NCBI GenBank assembly: GCA_016712375.1
Contig: JADJRE010000027.1
Coordinates: 1-25,872, forward strand
Source of the DNA: Rhodospirillales bacterium
GTDB taxonomy: Bacteria > Pseudomonadota > Alphaproteobacteria > Rhodospirillales > Defluviicoccaceae
Direction of reading: 5' to 3'
Length of the DNA: 25,872 nucleotides
Part shown: piece after piece, positions 1 through 8,330 of the stretch
Numbering within the stretch: the stretch's first letter is position 1
Layout of the letters: each line of letters begins with the position of its first letter
Notes under the pieces: model-generated
The model's input: only the letters and a program-made list of their open reading frames with translations
Told to the model about the DNA's origin: nothing
Database searches by the model: none
Translations under genes and position numbers: made by a program

Positions 1-387
1 ATGACGATGTCGCCGTTTCGCGATGCCGACGAGCCGCTGGAGAAGGGCTGGATGCTGGAAGGTGAAGACGATGCCGGCCGCCAGTTTCGCCTCGGCTTCG
101 GCGAGACCGAACTCGCCCGGGCGTACCTCGGACTGGCGATAGGCCGCCACCCGGCACTTTGTGAACGCGTGCTCGCCCAGCAAAGCATTTCACGCCGACA
201 TTTTCGTCTTGGGCTGGCGGATGGTGAACCCTTTGTCGAAGACCTGAACTCGCTGAACGGCACGATTCTGGACGGCGTTCCACTGCCGCCCTTCCGCCTG
301 ACGCGGCTAGCGCCGGGAAACACGCTGCTGTGCGGGCAGGTGCGGCTGACGCTGCGGCGGCTGGGCGAGCCGGCGCTCGGCGGCTGA
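1..387 (+). CDS. FHA-domain protein
   Basis: The 128-residue product is almost entirely one forkhead-associated domain, a phosphothreonine-binding module. Visible hallmarks are the GRHP stretch near residue 48, the SISRRHFRL stretch near 62-70 and DLNSLNGT near 81-88, which match the conserved Gly-Arg, Ser-x-x-His and Asn-Gly of the family. There is no membrane segment, so a cytoplasmic protein is expected. The ATG is the first base of the window, so a longer N-terminus upstream cannot be excluded. The next gene starts 13 bases after the stop and encodes a membrane-anchored VWA protein, so the two are probably co-transcribed. In known systems FHA proteins read Ser/Thr kinase output; the kinase, if any, would lie to the left. 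The domain call is firm and the role is inferred. Confidence 0.85.
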   Translation: MTMSPFRDADEPLEKGWMLEGEDDAGRQFRLGFGETELARAYLGLAIGRHPALCERVLAQQSISRRHFRLGLADGEPFVEDLNSLNGTILDGVPLPPFRLTRLAPGNTLLCGQVRLTLRRLGEPALGG

Positions 388-400
388 CGAAAGGCCGAAG

Positions 401-1369
401 ATGCTCCGCCGCCGGCGTGCTCTGGAGATGTTCTCGATGTCAGCGCTGGACGTGCTGGCAATGTCGACCGGCGTCTTCGTGCTGCTGCTGGTAATGATGA
501 TGCCGTACTGGCGGAAGACACACGACGCGGAGGCGGCGCTGCAAGGCCTGACGGCCGCCATCTCGACCGCCGAGGCGGAAGCAGCCTCACTATCGACAGC
601 GGCGGAGCGGGAGAAGGCGCAGGCGGAGACCACGGCGGCAGAGGCGAAGCGCATCGCCGCCGCTGCTGTCGCGATCGAGGCGCGAGCCAAAGCCGCGCTG
701 GCGGCTGCCCGGGTACCGCCGGTTCCCATGCCCGTCGCGCCGCAGGCGCCACCGGCGCCGCCAGTCGGCACCCCGACGGCCGAGCAGATGGACCTCGTGT
801 TCGTCGTTGACACCACAGCCAGTATGACGCCGGCCATCGGCCAGATGCGATCCTCGATGCGGGGCATCGTCCGCATTTTGGAGCGGCTGGTGCCGAGCCT
901 GCGAGTCGGCATCGTCGCCTATACCGATCGCGACACCGGCCGCGATCCGCTGTCCATCCTGCCGCTGACATCGACGGATCGGTTTCTCCCCCGCGTCCTC
1001 GCTTTCCTGCAACAGATGCAGGCCTCGACCATCGGCTCGCAGACCATCCAGGAAGATGTCTATCTCGGACTGCAGGCGGCGGTATCGATGCCGCTGCGTC
1101 CTGGGGCGCGGCAGGTGCTGGTCCTGATCGGGGACGCCGCGGCGCACGACTATGAGCAGGCGGCGGCGCTGCAATTCGTTCGCTCCTTCGTCGGCCGAGC
1201 GCCGAACCGCAGCGTCTCTGCCTTGTTCATAACGACGCCAGGCGCTGTCGCAAACGGGATGGTCGACCGGTTGTTCTTCCAAGACGTGGCGAAGGCGGGC
1301 GGCGGCACGTTCACCGGCCATTCCGGCAGCATGATCCAGAGTATTCTGCTGTCTGTACTCATTGAGTAG
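401..1369 (+). CDS. Membrane-anchored coiled-coil VWA-domain protein
   Basis: The 322-residue product has a short basic N-terminus, one hydrophobic segment (about residues 17-36), an Ala/Glu-rich coiled coil (about 43-98), a Pro/Ala linker (about 104-125) and a C-terminal von Willebrand factor A domain (about 130-322). The VWA metal site is visible as D137-T-T-A-S141 with a later GDAAAH stretch, so Mg2+-dependent ligand binding is plausible. The topology would be a single inner-membrane anchor with the VWA domain in the periplasm, somewhat like MotB/ExbD-type anchors. A GAAAGG ribosome site at 389-394 supports the ATG at 401; a second ATG at 428 is possible. It directly follows the FHA gene. 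The frame is intact. The domain assignments are firm; partner and process are unknown. Confidence 0.82.
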   Translation: MLRRRRALEMFSMSALDVLAMSTGVFVLLLVMMMPYWRKTHDAEAALQGLTAAISTAEAEAASLSTAAEREKAQAETTAAEAKRIAAAAVAIEARAKAALAAARVPPVPMPVAPQAPPAPPVGTPTAEQMDLVFVVDTTASMTPAIGQMRSSMRGIVRILERLVPSLRVGIVAYTDRDTGRDPLSILPLTSTDRFLPRVLAFLQQMQASTIGSQTIQEDVYLGLQAAVSMPLRPGARQVLVLIGDAAAHDYEQAAALQFVRSFVGRAPNRSVSALFITTPGAVANGMVDRLFFQDVAKAGGGTFTGHSGSMIQSILLSVLIE

Positions 1370-1657
1370 TGGCATTTGTAATATTAAATAATTATCATTA
1401 TCGCTTCTTATACATCACTTCTATAAAGTTAATCGTTGATGTTGTTTTTGCGTACACAAACTGAAAAATGTAACTTGTAAATTGTGAAGCCATGATAGTA
1501 TCTTCCTCAATGAGTGAGTGTCGAGGGAAAGCGTCACCACTTTAAGTAATAACACTATTGGCCCAAACGGGGGTACTCTATTGCATAGGTGCTATTCATG
1601 CGCCTATTCGTAGCCGGAAATTTATGATCATGTAATAAATCTCGAAGGAACAGAATT
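1370..1657. other. AT-rich intergenic region
   Basis: These 288 bases contain no convincing gene and are clearly richer in A and T than the coding DNA on either side. They lie between the VWA gene and the sugar dehydrogenase, on the plus-strand upstream side of the latter. A Fur-box-like sequence lies near the left end and an AAGGAA ribosome site at 1645-1650 serves the gene at 1658. No clear sigma-70 hexamer pair with good spacing could be assigned. Confidence 0.6.
1384..1402. promoter_or_regulatory. Fur-box-like sequence
   Basis: Counted by eye, 14 of 19 positions match the classical E. coli Fur-box consensus, with the right half (ATCATTATC type) perfect. It sits about 255 bases upstream of the sugar dehydrogenase, far for a simple operator. 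AT-rich DNA gives such matches by chance, and many alphaproteobacteria use other iron regulators, so this is weak. Confidence 0.25.
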
Positions 1658-3014
1658 ATGAAGGCACTAATGGTCGTGTTGGTCGCTGGAGCTGTAACAT
1701 TCAGCGTAGCATCAATACCCGCCGCGGCGCTCGATCTAATTGGCGAGGATGCTTTCGGTGGTTGGACCGAAGATGCCCCTGGAGTAAGGCGATTGATCCG
1801 CCCCTCGGATCTGCCGCCCACTTCCTCGGACTCCATTGCGGACGCGCCCACTGTGGTGCCGCGACCAGCCGGCGCGAGGTTGAGCGTTCCGGAAGGATTT
1901 AAGGTTAAGCTGTTCGCCGACGGACTGGATGGGCCGCGCGTCGTTCGCGTTGCACCAAACGGCGACATCTTTGTCTCCGAAGGCATCGCCGGCCAAATCC
2001 GGGTGCTTCGCCCCAATTCAACCGACAGCGGGGTAGAGACGGTCGCGATGTACGCCGCTGGGCTCAACCGCCCCTTCGGACTGGCGTTCTATCCTCGCGG
2101 GCCCAATCCGACGCATCTTTATGTTGCGGAAAACAACAAGTTATTCGATTTCCCTATAACAACGGGGACCTCGTAGCACGCGGTCTTCCAAGGTCTTAAC
2201 CTCTGGCTGCCGTCAGGTGGAGTTTCGGGGCTTCCAGGCGGTGGACATTGGACTCGGGACGTGGTCTTCGGCCCGAATTCGCAGCGAATGTTCGTCTCCA
2301 TCGGGTCGGCCACGAACGCCGCCGAGACGATGCCGGAGGAGACGCCTGAATTTATCGCTCAGCATGAAGCCAAGTATGGCCGCGGTGCCTCCTGGGCCGA
2401 CGAAACGAACCGGGCGGTCGTTCTCGCGGCTGGCCCGACAGGCAGGAACGCATTTTCGTTTGCCACTGGCCTCCGTAACTGCACAGCGATGGCCGTGCAT
2501 CCGCTCAGTGGTCGGCTGTGGTGCGCGACGACCGAGCGCGACCGGCTTGGCGATAATCTGGTGCCGGATTTTGTTACCCGCGTGGCTAATGGCGGCTTCT
2601 ACGGGTGGCCTTGGTACTACATCGGCAAATTCGAGGATCCGCGGCAGGCCGGCGAGCGGCCTGATCTGGCTCCCTACGTACTGACTCCCGACGTCTTGAT
2701 CCAGGCGCACTCGTCGCCACTCGGCATCACTTTTTACGACGGCACACAGTTTCCTGAAAAATACCGAAACAACGCCTTCGTAACTTTGCGCGGATCGTGG
2801 AACCGCGCCGAGCGGACTGGCTACAAGGTTGTTCGGATCGTCACCGACAGCCGCGGCCGACCAGACGGCTGGTACGAAGACTTTCTCACCGGCTTCGTCG
2901 CCAACAATGAAGAGGTGTGGCCGGCCCGTGGGCATCGCCGTTGCGCGAGATGGCTCATTACTGGTGAGCGAAGACGGAAACGGAACCATCTGGCGAATCT
3001 CCTACCAGCCGTAG
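1658..3014 (+). pseudogene. PQQ-dependent sugar (sorbosone-type) dehydrogenase, frameshifted
   Basis: An AAGGAA ribosome site 7 bases before the ATG and a signal peptide (hydrophobic core then AAALD) mark a secreted protein of the glucose/sorbosone dehydrogenase beta-propeller family. Recognisable blocks in order are a PEGFKVKLFADGL start, LYVAENN, GHWTRDVVF, NGGFYGWPWYY, LGITFYDG and LRGSWNR. The frame is broken in at least two places. Around 2155-2205 the reading passes through other frames and a stop at 2174-2176 before the original frame resumes. Near 2918 the C-terminal block (GRPVGIAVARDGSLLVSEDG) moves to the next frame and ends at 3014. Conservation on both sides of each break suggests sequence error or very recent damage. 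The expected reaction is periplasmic PQQ-linked oxidation of a sugar or aldehyde; the substrate cannot be told. Confidence 0.8.
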
Positions 3015-3019
3015 CAATC

Positions 3020-3043
3020 GGCGCGCCCGTTCGCGAGCGCGCC
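3020..3043 (+). terminator. GC hairpin after sugar dehydrogenase
   Basis: A perfect 7-bp stem (GGCGCGC at 3020-3026 with GCGCGCC at 3037-3043) and a 10-base loop begin 6 bases after the stop of the dehydrogenase. Only a short TGTTT follows, so intrinsic termination is uncertain. Confidence 0.4.
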
Positions 3044-3118
3044 TGTTTCGCCGCCACCTTCCGGGCGCTCGGCCAGCGTGCTATACGCCGCGCGCAGAGG
3101 TAACCCAGGAGGGGCGGC

Positions 3119-4216
3119 GTGAGTCAATTCAAGCTGAAACATAACCGTATCGGCGTCCTGACATCAGGCGGCGACTGTGCCGGACTGAATGCGGCAATCC
3201 GGGCCATAACCTATCGGGCGATCCAGGAATACGGCCTGTCGGTAGTCGGCATTCTCGCCAGCACCGCGGGCCTTTTGGAGCGGCCGGTTCGCTACCGTGA
3301 CCTGACCCTTGAGAATGTCGACAGTGCCTATCTGCGCAAGGGTGGCACGGTGCTGGAGACGGTCAACAAAGGTAATCCCTTCGAATACCCAATGCCTGAC
3401 GGCTCGCTGAAGGACCGCTCGGCTGAGGCGATTGAAGGTTTTCAGGCGCTACACCTCGATGCGCTGATTGGAATTGGCGGTGATGGCAGCGCACGCATCC
3501 TTGCCCGTCTGGCGAAGGAGGGCAGCATCCCGTTCATCGGCGTGCCGAAGACCATCGACAACGACTTGGCGGAGACCGATTTCGCCATCGGCTACATGAG
3601 CGCCGTGGAAGTAGCCGTTGATGCCGCCGATCGACTGCAACCGACGGCGGCCAGCCATCGGCGAACGATGGTGCTGGAAGTGATGGGCCGCGACGTCGGC
3701 TGGATTGCTTTAGCCAGCGGCATCGCCAGCGGCGCGGACGTGGTGCTGGTTCCGGAGATTCCCTTCAATATCGACAAGGTGTGCGCGCACCTGCGCGCGC
3801 GACATGCGCGCGGCCAGAACCACGCGCTCGTCGTCTGCTCCGAAGGGGTGCGGCTCGCGTCGGGTCAGACTGTCTCGCATGCTTTCGCGGACGGCGAAAT
3901 TCGCCTCGGAGGCGTCGGAGCCGCCATCGCCGACCTGATCGCCAGAAACACTGGCGCCGAGACCCGTGTCACCGTGCTCGGTCATGTCCAGCGTGGCGGA
4001 GCGCCGTGTGCCTTCGACCGCATTCTCGCAACATCGCTCGGATCGTACGCCGTTGATCTCGTCGCCCAAGGCAAGACGGACCGCTACGTCGTCTGGAAAT
4101 TCGGCCAACTGACGAGCGTCCCGCTCGACGCTGTCGCCGGTAAAACGCGCGGTCTCAGGCTCGATGGCCAACTGGTGCATACGGCCCGCCGCGTCGGCAT
4201 CTGCCTCGGCGACTAA
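3119..4216 (+). CDS. pfkA: 6-phosphofructokinase, group III mixed-substrate type
   Basis: This 365-residue intact enzyme phosphorylates fructose 6-phosphate in the cytoplasm, committing sugar to glycolysis. The start is GTG at 3119, supported by AGGAGGGG at 3107-3114. Visible motifs are TSGGDCAGLNA near the N-terminus, GGDGS with D122/G123, PKTIDND with K144 and catalytic D147, and VMGRDVGWIA. Relative to E. coli PfkA, G123 matches Gly104 (typical of ATP users) while K144 matches position 124, which is Gly in ATP enzymes and Lys in PPi enzymes. This G/K combination marks the group III, mixed-substrate subfamily, some members of which are ATP-dependent. ATP is therefore the more likely donor, but this is inference. 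NhaA follows 51 bases downstream. Confidence 0.93.
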   Translation: MSQFKLKHNRIGVLTSGGDCAGLNAAIRAITYRAIQEYGLSVVGILASTAGLLERPVRYRDLTLENVDSAYLRKGGTVLETVNKGNPFEYPMPDGSLKDRSAEAIEGFQALHLDALIGIGGDGSARILARLAKEGSIPFIGVPKTIDNDLAETDFAIGYMSAVEVAVDAADRLQPTAASHRRTMVLEVMGRDVGWIALASGIASGADVVLVPEIPFNIDKVCAHLRARHARGQNHALVVCSEGVRLASGQTVSHAFADGEIRLGGVGAAIADLIARNTGAETRVTVLGHVQRGGAPCAFDRILATSLGSYAVDLVAQGKTDRYVVWKFGQLTSVPLDAVAGKTRGLRLDGQLVHTARRVGICLGD

Positions 4217-4267
4217 CGCGCTATCGAATCATCTTCATTCGCGATAAAAGGGGCTTGCAGAGGCAAT

Positions 4268-5491
4268 ATGCTCACAGCAACCTGGGAACCGCTCGTGCCC
4301 TTGAAAGCCCTAAATGAATTTCTGAAGATGGAGGCCGCTGGCGGAATTGTCCTGGTGCTCGCGTCCGCCGTGGCACTGGTAGTCGCCAATTCGGCACTAG
4401 AGCCGTTCTATCAACAGCTGCTGTCGATACCGGTGCGGATTGGCGCCGGAACGTTCGAAATTGCCAAACCGATTCGTTCTGTGGATCAACGACGGCTTGA
4501 TGGCAATCTTCTTTTTCTCGTCGGCCTGGAGATTAAGCGCGAGTTCCTCGAAGGTCAGCTGTCGACCCGCGAGCAGGCACTGCTTCCAGCCATTGGCGCC
4601 GTCGGCGGCATGGTCATCCCAGCGTTGATCTATGTTGCGATTAACTTCCGCCATCCGGAAACCCTGAACGGGTGGGCTATTCCATCGGCAACCGACATCG
4701 CCTTCGCTCTTGGTGTGCTGGCACTGCTGGGTTCTCGCGTGCCGTTCTCGCTGAAGGTGCTGTTGACGGCGATCGCCATCATCGACGACCTCGGCGCGAT
4801 TATCATCATTGCCGTGTTCTATACGGAGGATCTCTCGACCACCTCCCTCTCCTTCGCCTTCGGTGCTCTCGCCGTCCTGGTGGCGCTGAACTTCCTCGGG
4901 GTGCGTAAGCTCGCTCCCTATCTGCTGGTCGGCGCCGTGCTGTGGACCTGCGTGCTGAAGTCCGGCGTGCATGCGACGCTGGCCGGCGTGGCGTTGGCGA
5001 TGACCATCCCGCTTGCCGAGAAGAATGGTACGTCGTTGCTGAAGAGCTGTGAGCACGGGCTGCACACGTGGGTGGCGTTCGGTGTGCTGCCGCTCTTCGG
5101 CTTTGCCAACGCCGGCGTTTCATTCGCCGGCATGACGTGGGCGAGCTTCTTGGAGCCGGTTACGCTCGGCATCGCGCTGGGCCTGTTTCTCGGTAAGCAG
5201 ATTGGGGTGTTTGCCTTCGTGTGGTTAGCGATCCGTGCAGGCATCGCGCGCCTTCCGGAAGCAGCGACATGGCAGCAGGTTTATGGCGTGGCGCTGCTAT
5301 GCGGCATCGGCTTTACCATGAGCTTGTTCATTGGCAGCCTTGCCTGGCAACATGACAAATTCTACGCGGCAGTGAGGCTCGGCGTGCTCGTCGGATCGAT
5401 CGCTTCGGCCATCGGCGGCGCGGCCCTCTTGATCTGGGCTGGCCGCCCGTCGGTTGCGACTGCCAACACACCCGAGCTAGGTACGCGATAG
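4268..5491 (+). CDS. nhaA: Na+/H+ antiporter NhaA, internally frameshifted
   Basis: The product (407 residues as read) is an inner-membrane electrogenic Na+/H+ antiporter used in sodium and pH homeostasis. The ion-binding aspartates of E. coli NhaA (133, 163, 164) are present as D143, D173 and D174, in ATDIAFALGVLALLGSRVP and AIIDDLGAIIII. One stretch is out of frame: between about 4475 and 4512 the displayed frame reads RSVDQRRLDGNL, whereas the next frame gives the family's LWINDGLMAIFF helix; the original frame then resumes at LVGLEIKRE. This needs one added and one lost base, the second in a CTTTTTC tract. If real, helix II would be scrambled; a sequencing error is more likely. AGAGG at 4259-4263 precedes the ATG. 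Confidence 0.9.
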   Translation: MLTATWEPLVPLKALNEFLKMEAAGGIVLVLASAVALVVANSALEPFYQQLLSIPVRIGAGTFEIAKPIRSVDQRRLDGNLLFLVGLEIKREFLEGQLSTREQALLPAIGAVGGMVIPALIYVAINFRHPETLNGWAIPSATDIAFALGVLALLGSRVPFSLKVLLTAIAIIDDLGAIIIIAVFYTEDLSTTSLSFAFGALAVLVALNFLGVRKLAPYLLVGAVLWTCVLKSGVHATLAGVALAMTIPLAEKNGTSLLKSCEHGLHTWVAFGVLPLFGFANAGVSFAGMTWASFLEPVTLGIALGLFLGKQIGVFAFVWLAIRAGIARLPEAATWQQVYGVALLCGIGFTMSLFIGSLAWQHDKFYAAVRLGVLVGSIASAIGGAALLIWAGRPSVATANTPELGTR

Positions 5492-5565
5492 TCGGCGGAA
5501 AGAAGAATTCCTACTCCCCACTAGGGGACGCACCGGCTGCTTGGCACGCGATTCAGGCAACCGAG

Positions 5566-8235
5566 GTGCTGGCCCGTATCGACACTGGTGACGGCGGGCT
5601 TGGCGCGGACGAGGCAGCGCGGCGGCTGGAGCGCGCAGGCCCAAACCGGCTGCCGGCACCGCGACGTCGGGGCCCGCTCGTCCGCTTCCTGCTGCAGTTC
5701 CACAACATCTTGATCTACGTCCTTCTCGGCTCGGCGGCGATCACCGCGGCGATGGCGCATTGGGTTGACACGGCGGTGATCGTGGGCGTCGTCGTCGTCA
5801 ACGCGATCATCGGCTTCCTCCAGGAAGGTCGCGCCGAGCGGGCGTTGGACGCCATCCGCGACATGCTGTCGCCGCAAGCCACCGTGATGCGCGACGGCCG
5901 TCGCGTCGCCATCGACGCGGAGGCCCTGGTGCCGGGCGATATCGTCTTTGTCGAATCCGGCGATAAGGTTCCGGCGGACCTGCGTCTGTTGGACACCAAA
6001 AGCCTGCACATGCAGGAGGCTATGCTGACTGGCGAATCGCTGGCGGTGGCCAAGGATCCGTCTCCCGTCGCTGTCGACGCCGCGCTGGGCGATCGAGGCT
6101 GCATGGCCTATGCCGGAACGCTCGTCACGTCCGGACGCGGACGCGGCGTCGTCGTCGCCACCGGCAGCCGTTCCGAGATCGGCCGGATCAGTTCGTTGCT
6201 GAGCACGATCGGCTCACTGACGACGCCGCTGCTGGAGCAACTCGGCCGTTTCAGCCGAATGTTGACGATACTGATCCTGGCGCTGGCGGCAACCGTGTTC
6301 GCGATCGGGGTCGTCGGCTGGGGCTTCACCACCGAGGATATGTTTCTCGCGGCCGTCGGTCTCGCCGTCGCTGCCATTCCGGAGGGCCTGCCCGCGATCA
6401 TGACGATCACGCTAGCCATCGGCGTGCAGCGGATGGCGGGGCGCAACGCCATCGTCCGCCGGCTGCCGGCAGTGGAGACCCTTGGCTCGGTCAGTGTCAT
6501 CTGCTCAGACAAGACCGGCACGCTTACTCGAAACGAGATGATGGTCGAGAGCATCGCCTGCAGCCGGCGGCTGATCGAGGTGACCGGCGAGGGTTATGCG
6601 CCTCACGGTCTTTTCCTCGATGGTGATGCCGAGATCGATCCTGAGTCCTCTGCTCTGTTGCACGAGACGCTGCGGGGAGTGCTGCTCTGCTCGGATGCCA
6701 GCCTGCGCCGGGCAGACGCGGACTGGCTAGTCGACGGGGATCCGACCGAGGGCGCACTCGTGTGCGTCGCCGTCAAGGCCGGACTCGACCCCGCGTTCGA
6801 GAGCAAGGCGATGCCGCGCGCAGACGTCATCCCGTTCGAGTCCGAGCATCGCTTCATGGCGACGCTGCACCACGATCAACAGGGCGGCAGCGTAATCTAT
6901 GTCAAGGGGGCACCGGAACGCATCCTGGAGATGTGCCGCCGACAACGCGGCGATGATGGCGACCAGCCTCTCGACCTCAACTTCTGGCATCGCCGCGTCG
7001 ATGAAATTGGCGCGCGCGGCCAACGTGTGTTGGCGCTCGCCGTTCGCCCGGTCCCGGTGAGCCATCGCGAGCTGCGCTTCGCCGACGTCGAACGCGGCCT
7101 GATCCTCCTCGGCCTGTTCGGGCTGGCCGATCCGCCGCGCGGTGACGCAGTCGGGGCGGTGCAGCGCTGTCGCGACGCAGGCATTCGCGTCAAGATGATC
7201 ACCGGCGACCACGCAGGCACCGCCACTGCCATCGCGCGTGCGTTTCATCTACGGGGCGCCGATACCGTTCTGACAGGGGCGGATATCGAGGCACTCGACG
7301 ACGCCGAACTGGCACGGCGGGTCACTGATGTCGATGTCTTCCCGCGCACCAGTCCGCAGCACAAATTGCGCTTGGTTGAGGCGCTACAAAGCCGCGGCTT
7401 GATCGTCGCGATGACTGGCGACGGCGTCAACGACGCGCCGGCGCTGAAGCGCGCCGACATCGGCGTGGCGATGGGGCGGCGCGGAACCGAGGCGGCGAAA
7501 GAGGCGGCGCAGATGGTGCTCGCCGACGACAACTTCGCGTCGATTGCCCATGCCGTCGAGGAAGGCCGGACCGTCTACGACAACCTGCAGAAGGCGATCC
7601 TGTTCATCCTCGCCACCAACGGCGCGCAAGCGCTCACCATTACCGTCGCCGTGCTGTTGGGTGAGGCCCTGCCGATCACCGCCGTACAGATCCTGTGGGT
7701 GAACATGGTCACCGCAGTGACGCTGTCGATGGCGCTCGCTTTCGAGCGGGCGGAAGCAGATGTCATGGCTCGCCCGCCGCGCAGTCGCGAGGCGCCGCTG
7801 CTTTCGCCTTTGATGCTTTGGCGGATCGGCTTCGTCTCGGTAATTATCCTCGCAGGCGTGTTCGGCACCTTCGAGTGGCAGATCCGAAGGGGCAGCGACA
7901 TTGAGACGGCGCGCACTACCGCCGTCAACACGCTCGTCGCTTTTGAAATGGCCTACTTGTTCGCCGCCCGCCATCGGCTGCAGGCGGCTTTCGGCCGCGA
8001 CAGCATGGGTGGCATTCGGCCGGCGCTGATCGCCGTGGGGCTGACCATCGTCCTGCAGGTTGTCTTCACTTGGTGGGGCCCGATGCAGCGATTGTTTCAC
8101 ACGCGAGACCTCGATCTGTTCACCTGTGCGGTGATCGCCGTGGCGGCGGCTTCAGTGCTGCTGCTGGTCGAAATTGAGAAATTGCTGCTCCGCCGGCTGC
8201 TGAAAAGCTCCGAAGTGGTGCACGAACATAATTGA
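5566..8235 (+). CDS. P2-type cation-transporting ATPase
   Basis: This is a full P-type ATPase: actuator loop with TGES (E157), PEGLP in helix M4 (P272), phosphorylation site DKTGTLT (D315), nucleotide-binding KGAPE, then MITGDH and TGDGVNDAPALKRAD, and a C-terminal group of membrane helices. It pumps a cation across the inner membrane. PEGLP and overall order place it with P2 (Ca2+/Na+/Mg2+-like) pumps. In M6 the sequence is NMVTA (N713-A717) where SERCA-type Ca2+ pumps have NLVTD, so a calcium assignment is not secure. The GTG used here is probably not the true start: the frame is open upstream and encodes the family's N-terminal Trp-His followed by an ATEVLARI block from about 5542, yet contains no ATG, GTG or TTG back to the nhaA stop. 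The true start is obscured, perhaps by an indel. Confidence 0.9.
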   Translation: MLARIDTGDGGLGADEAARRLERAGPNRLPAPRRRGPLVRFLLQFHNILIYVLLGSAAITAAMAHWVDTAVIVGVVVVNAIIGFLQEGRAERALDAIRDMLSPQATVMRDGRRVAIDAEALVPGDIVFVESGDKVPADLRLLDTKSLHMQEAMLTGESLAVAKDPSPVAVDAALGDRGCMAYAGTLVTSGRGRGVVVATGSRSEIGRISSLLSTIGSLTTPLLEQLGRFSRMLTILILALAATVFAIGVVGWGFTTEDMFLAAVGLAVAAIPEGLPAIMTITLAIGVQRMAGRNAIVRRLPAVETLGSVSVICSDKTGTLTRNEMMVESIACSRRLIEVTGEGYAPHGLFLDGDAEIDPESSALLHETLRGVLLCSDASLRRADADWLVDGDPTEGALVCVAVKAGLDPAFESKAMPRADVIPFESEHRFMATLHHDQQGGSVIYVKGAPERILEMCRRQRGDDGDQPLDLNFWHRRVDEIGARGQRVLALAVRPVPVSHRELRFADVERGLILLGLFGLADPPRGDAVGAVQRCRDAGIRVKMITGDHAGTATAIARAFHLRGADTVLTGADIEALDDAELARRVTDVDVFPRTSPQHKLRLVEALQSRGLIVAMTGDGVNDAPALKRADIGVAMGRRGTEAAKEAAQMVLADDNFASIAHAVEEGRTVYDNLQKAILFILATNGAQALTITVAVLLGEALPITAVQILWVNMVTAVTLSMALAFERAEADVMARPPRSREAPLLSPLMLWRIGFVSVIILAGVFGTFEWQIRRGSDIETARTTAVNTLVAFEMAYLFAARHRLQAAFGRDSMGGIRPALIAVGLTIVLQVVFTWWGPMQRLFHTRDLDLFTCAVIAVAAASVLLLVEIEKLLLRRLLKSSEVVHEHN

Positions 8236-8330
8236 TCCCTATCTCTGTTGTTGTATCGATGTCTTCACGTCGATGCGACAGCCGTGCGCCTGCGTAAGCG
8301 GCCCGCTCGGCAGATCAGGGAGGGTTAGTG

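Noticed and set aside
590..1375. Long minus-strand open frame opposite the VWA gene
   Set aside because: Arg/Gln/Asp-rich composition typical of the antisense of a GC-rich coding gene; the plus strand encodes clear domains.
8258..8282. ATCGA/TCGAT inverted repeat after the P-type ATPase
   Set aside because: Stem of only 5 bp with no T-run; too weak to call a terminator.
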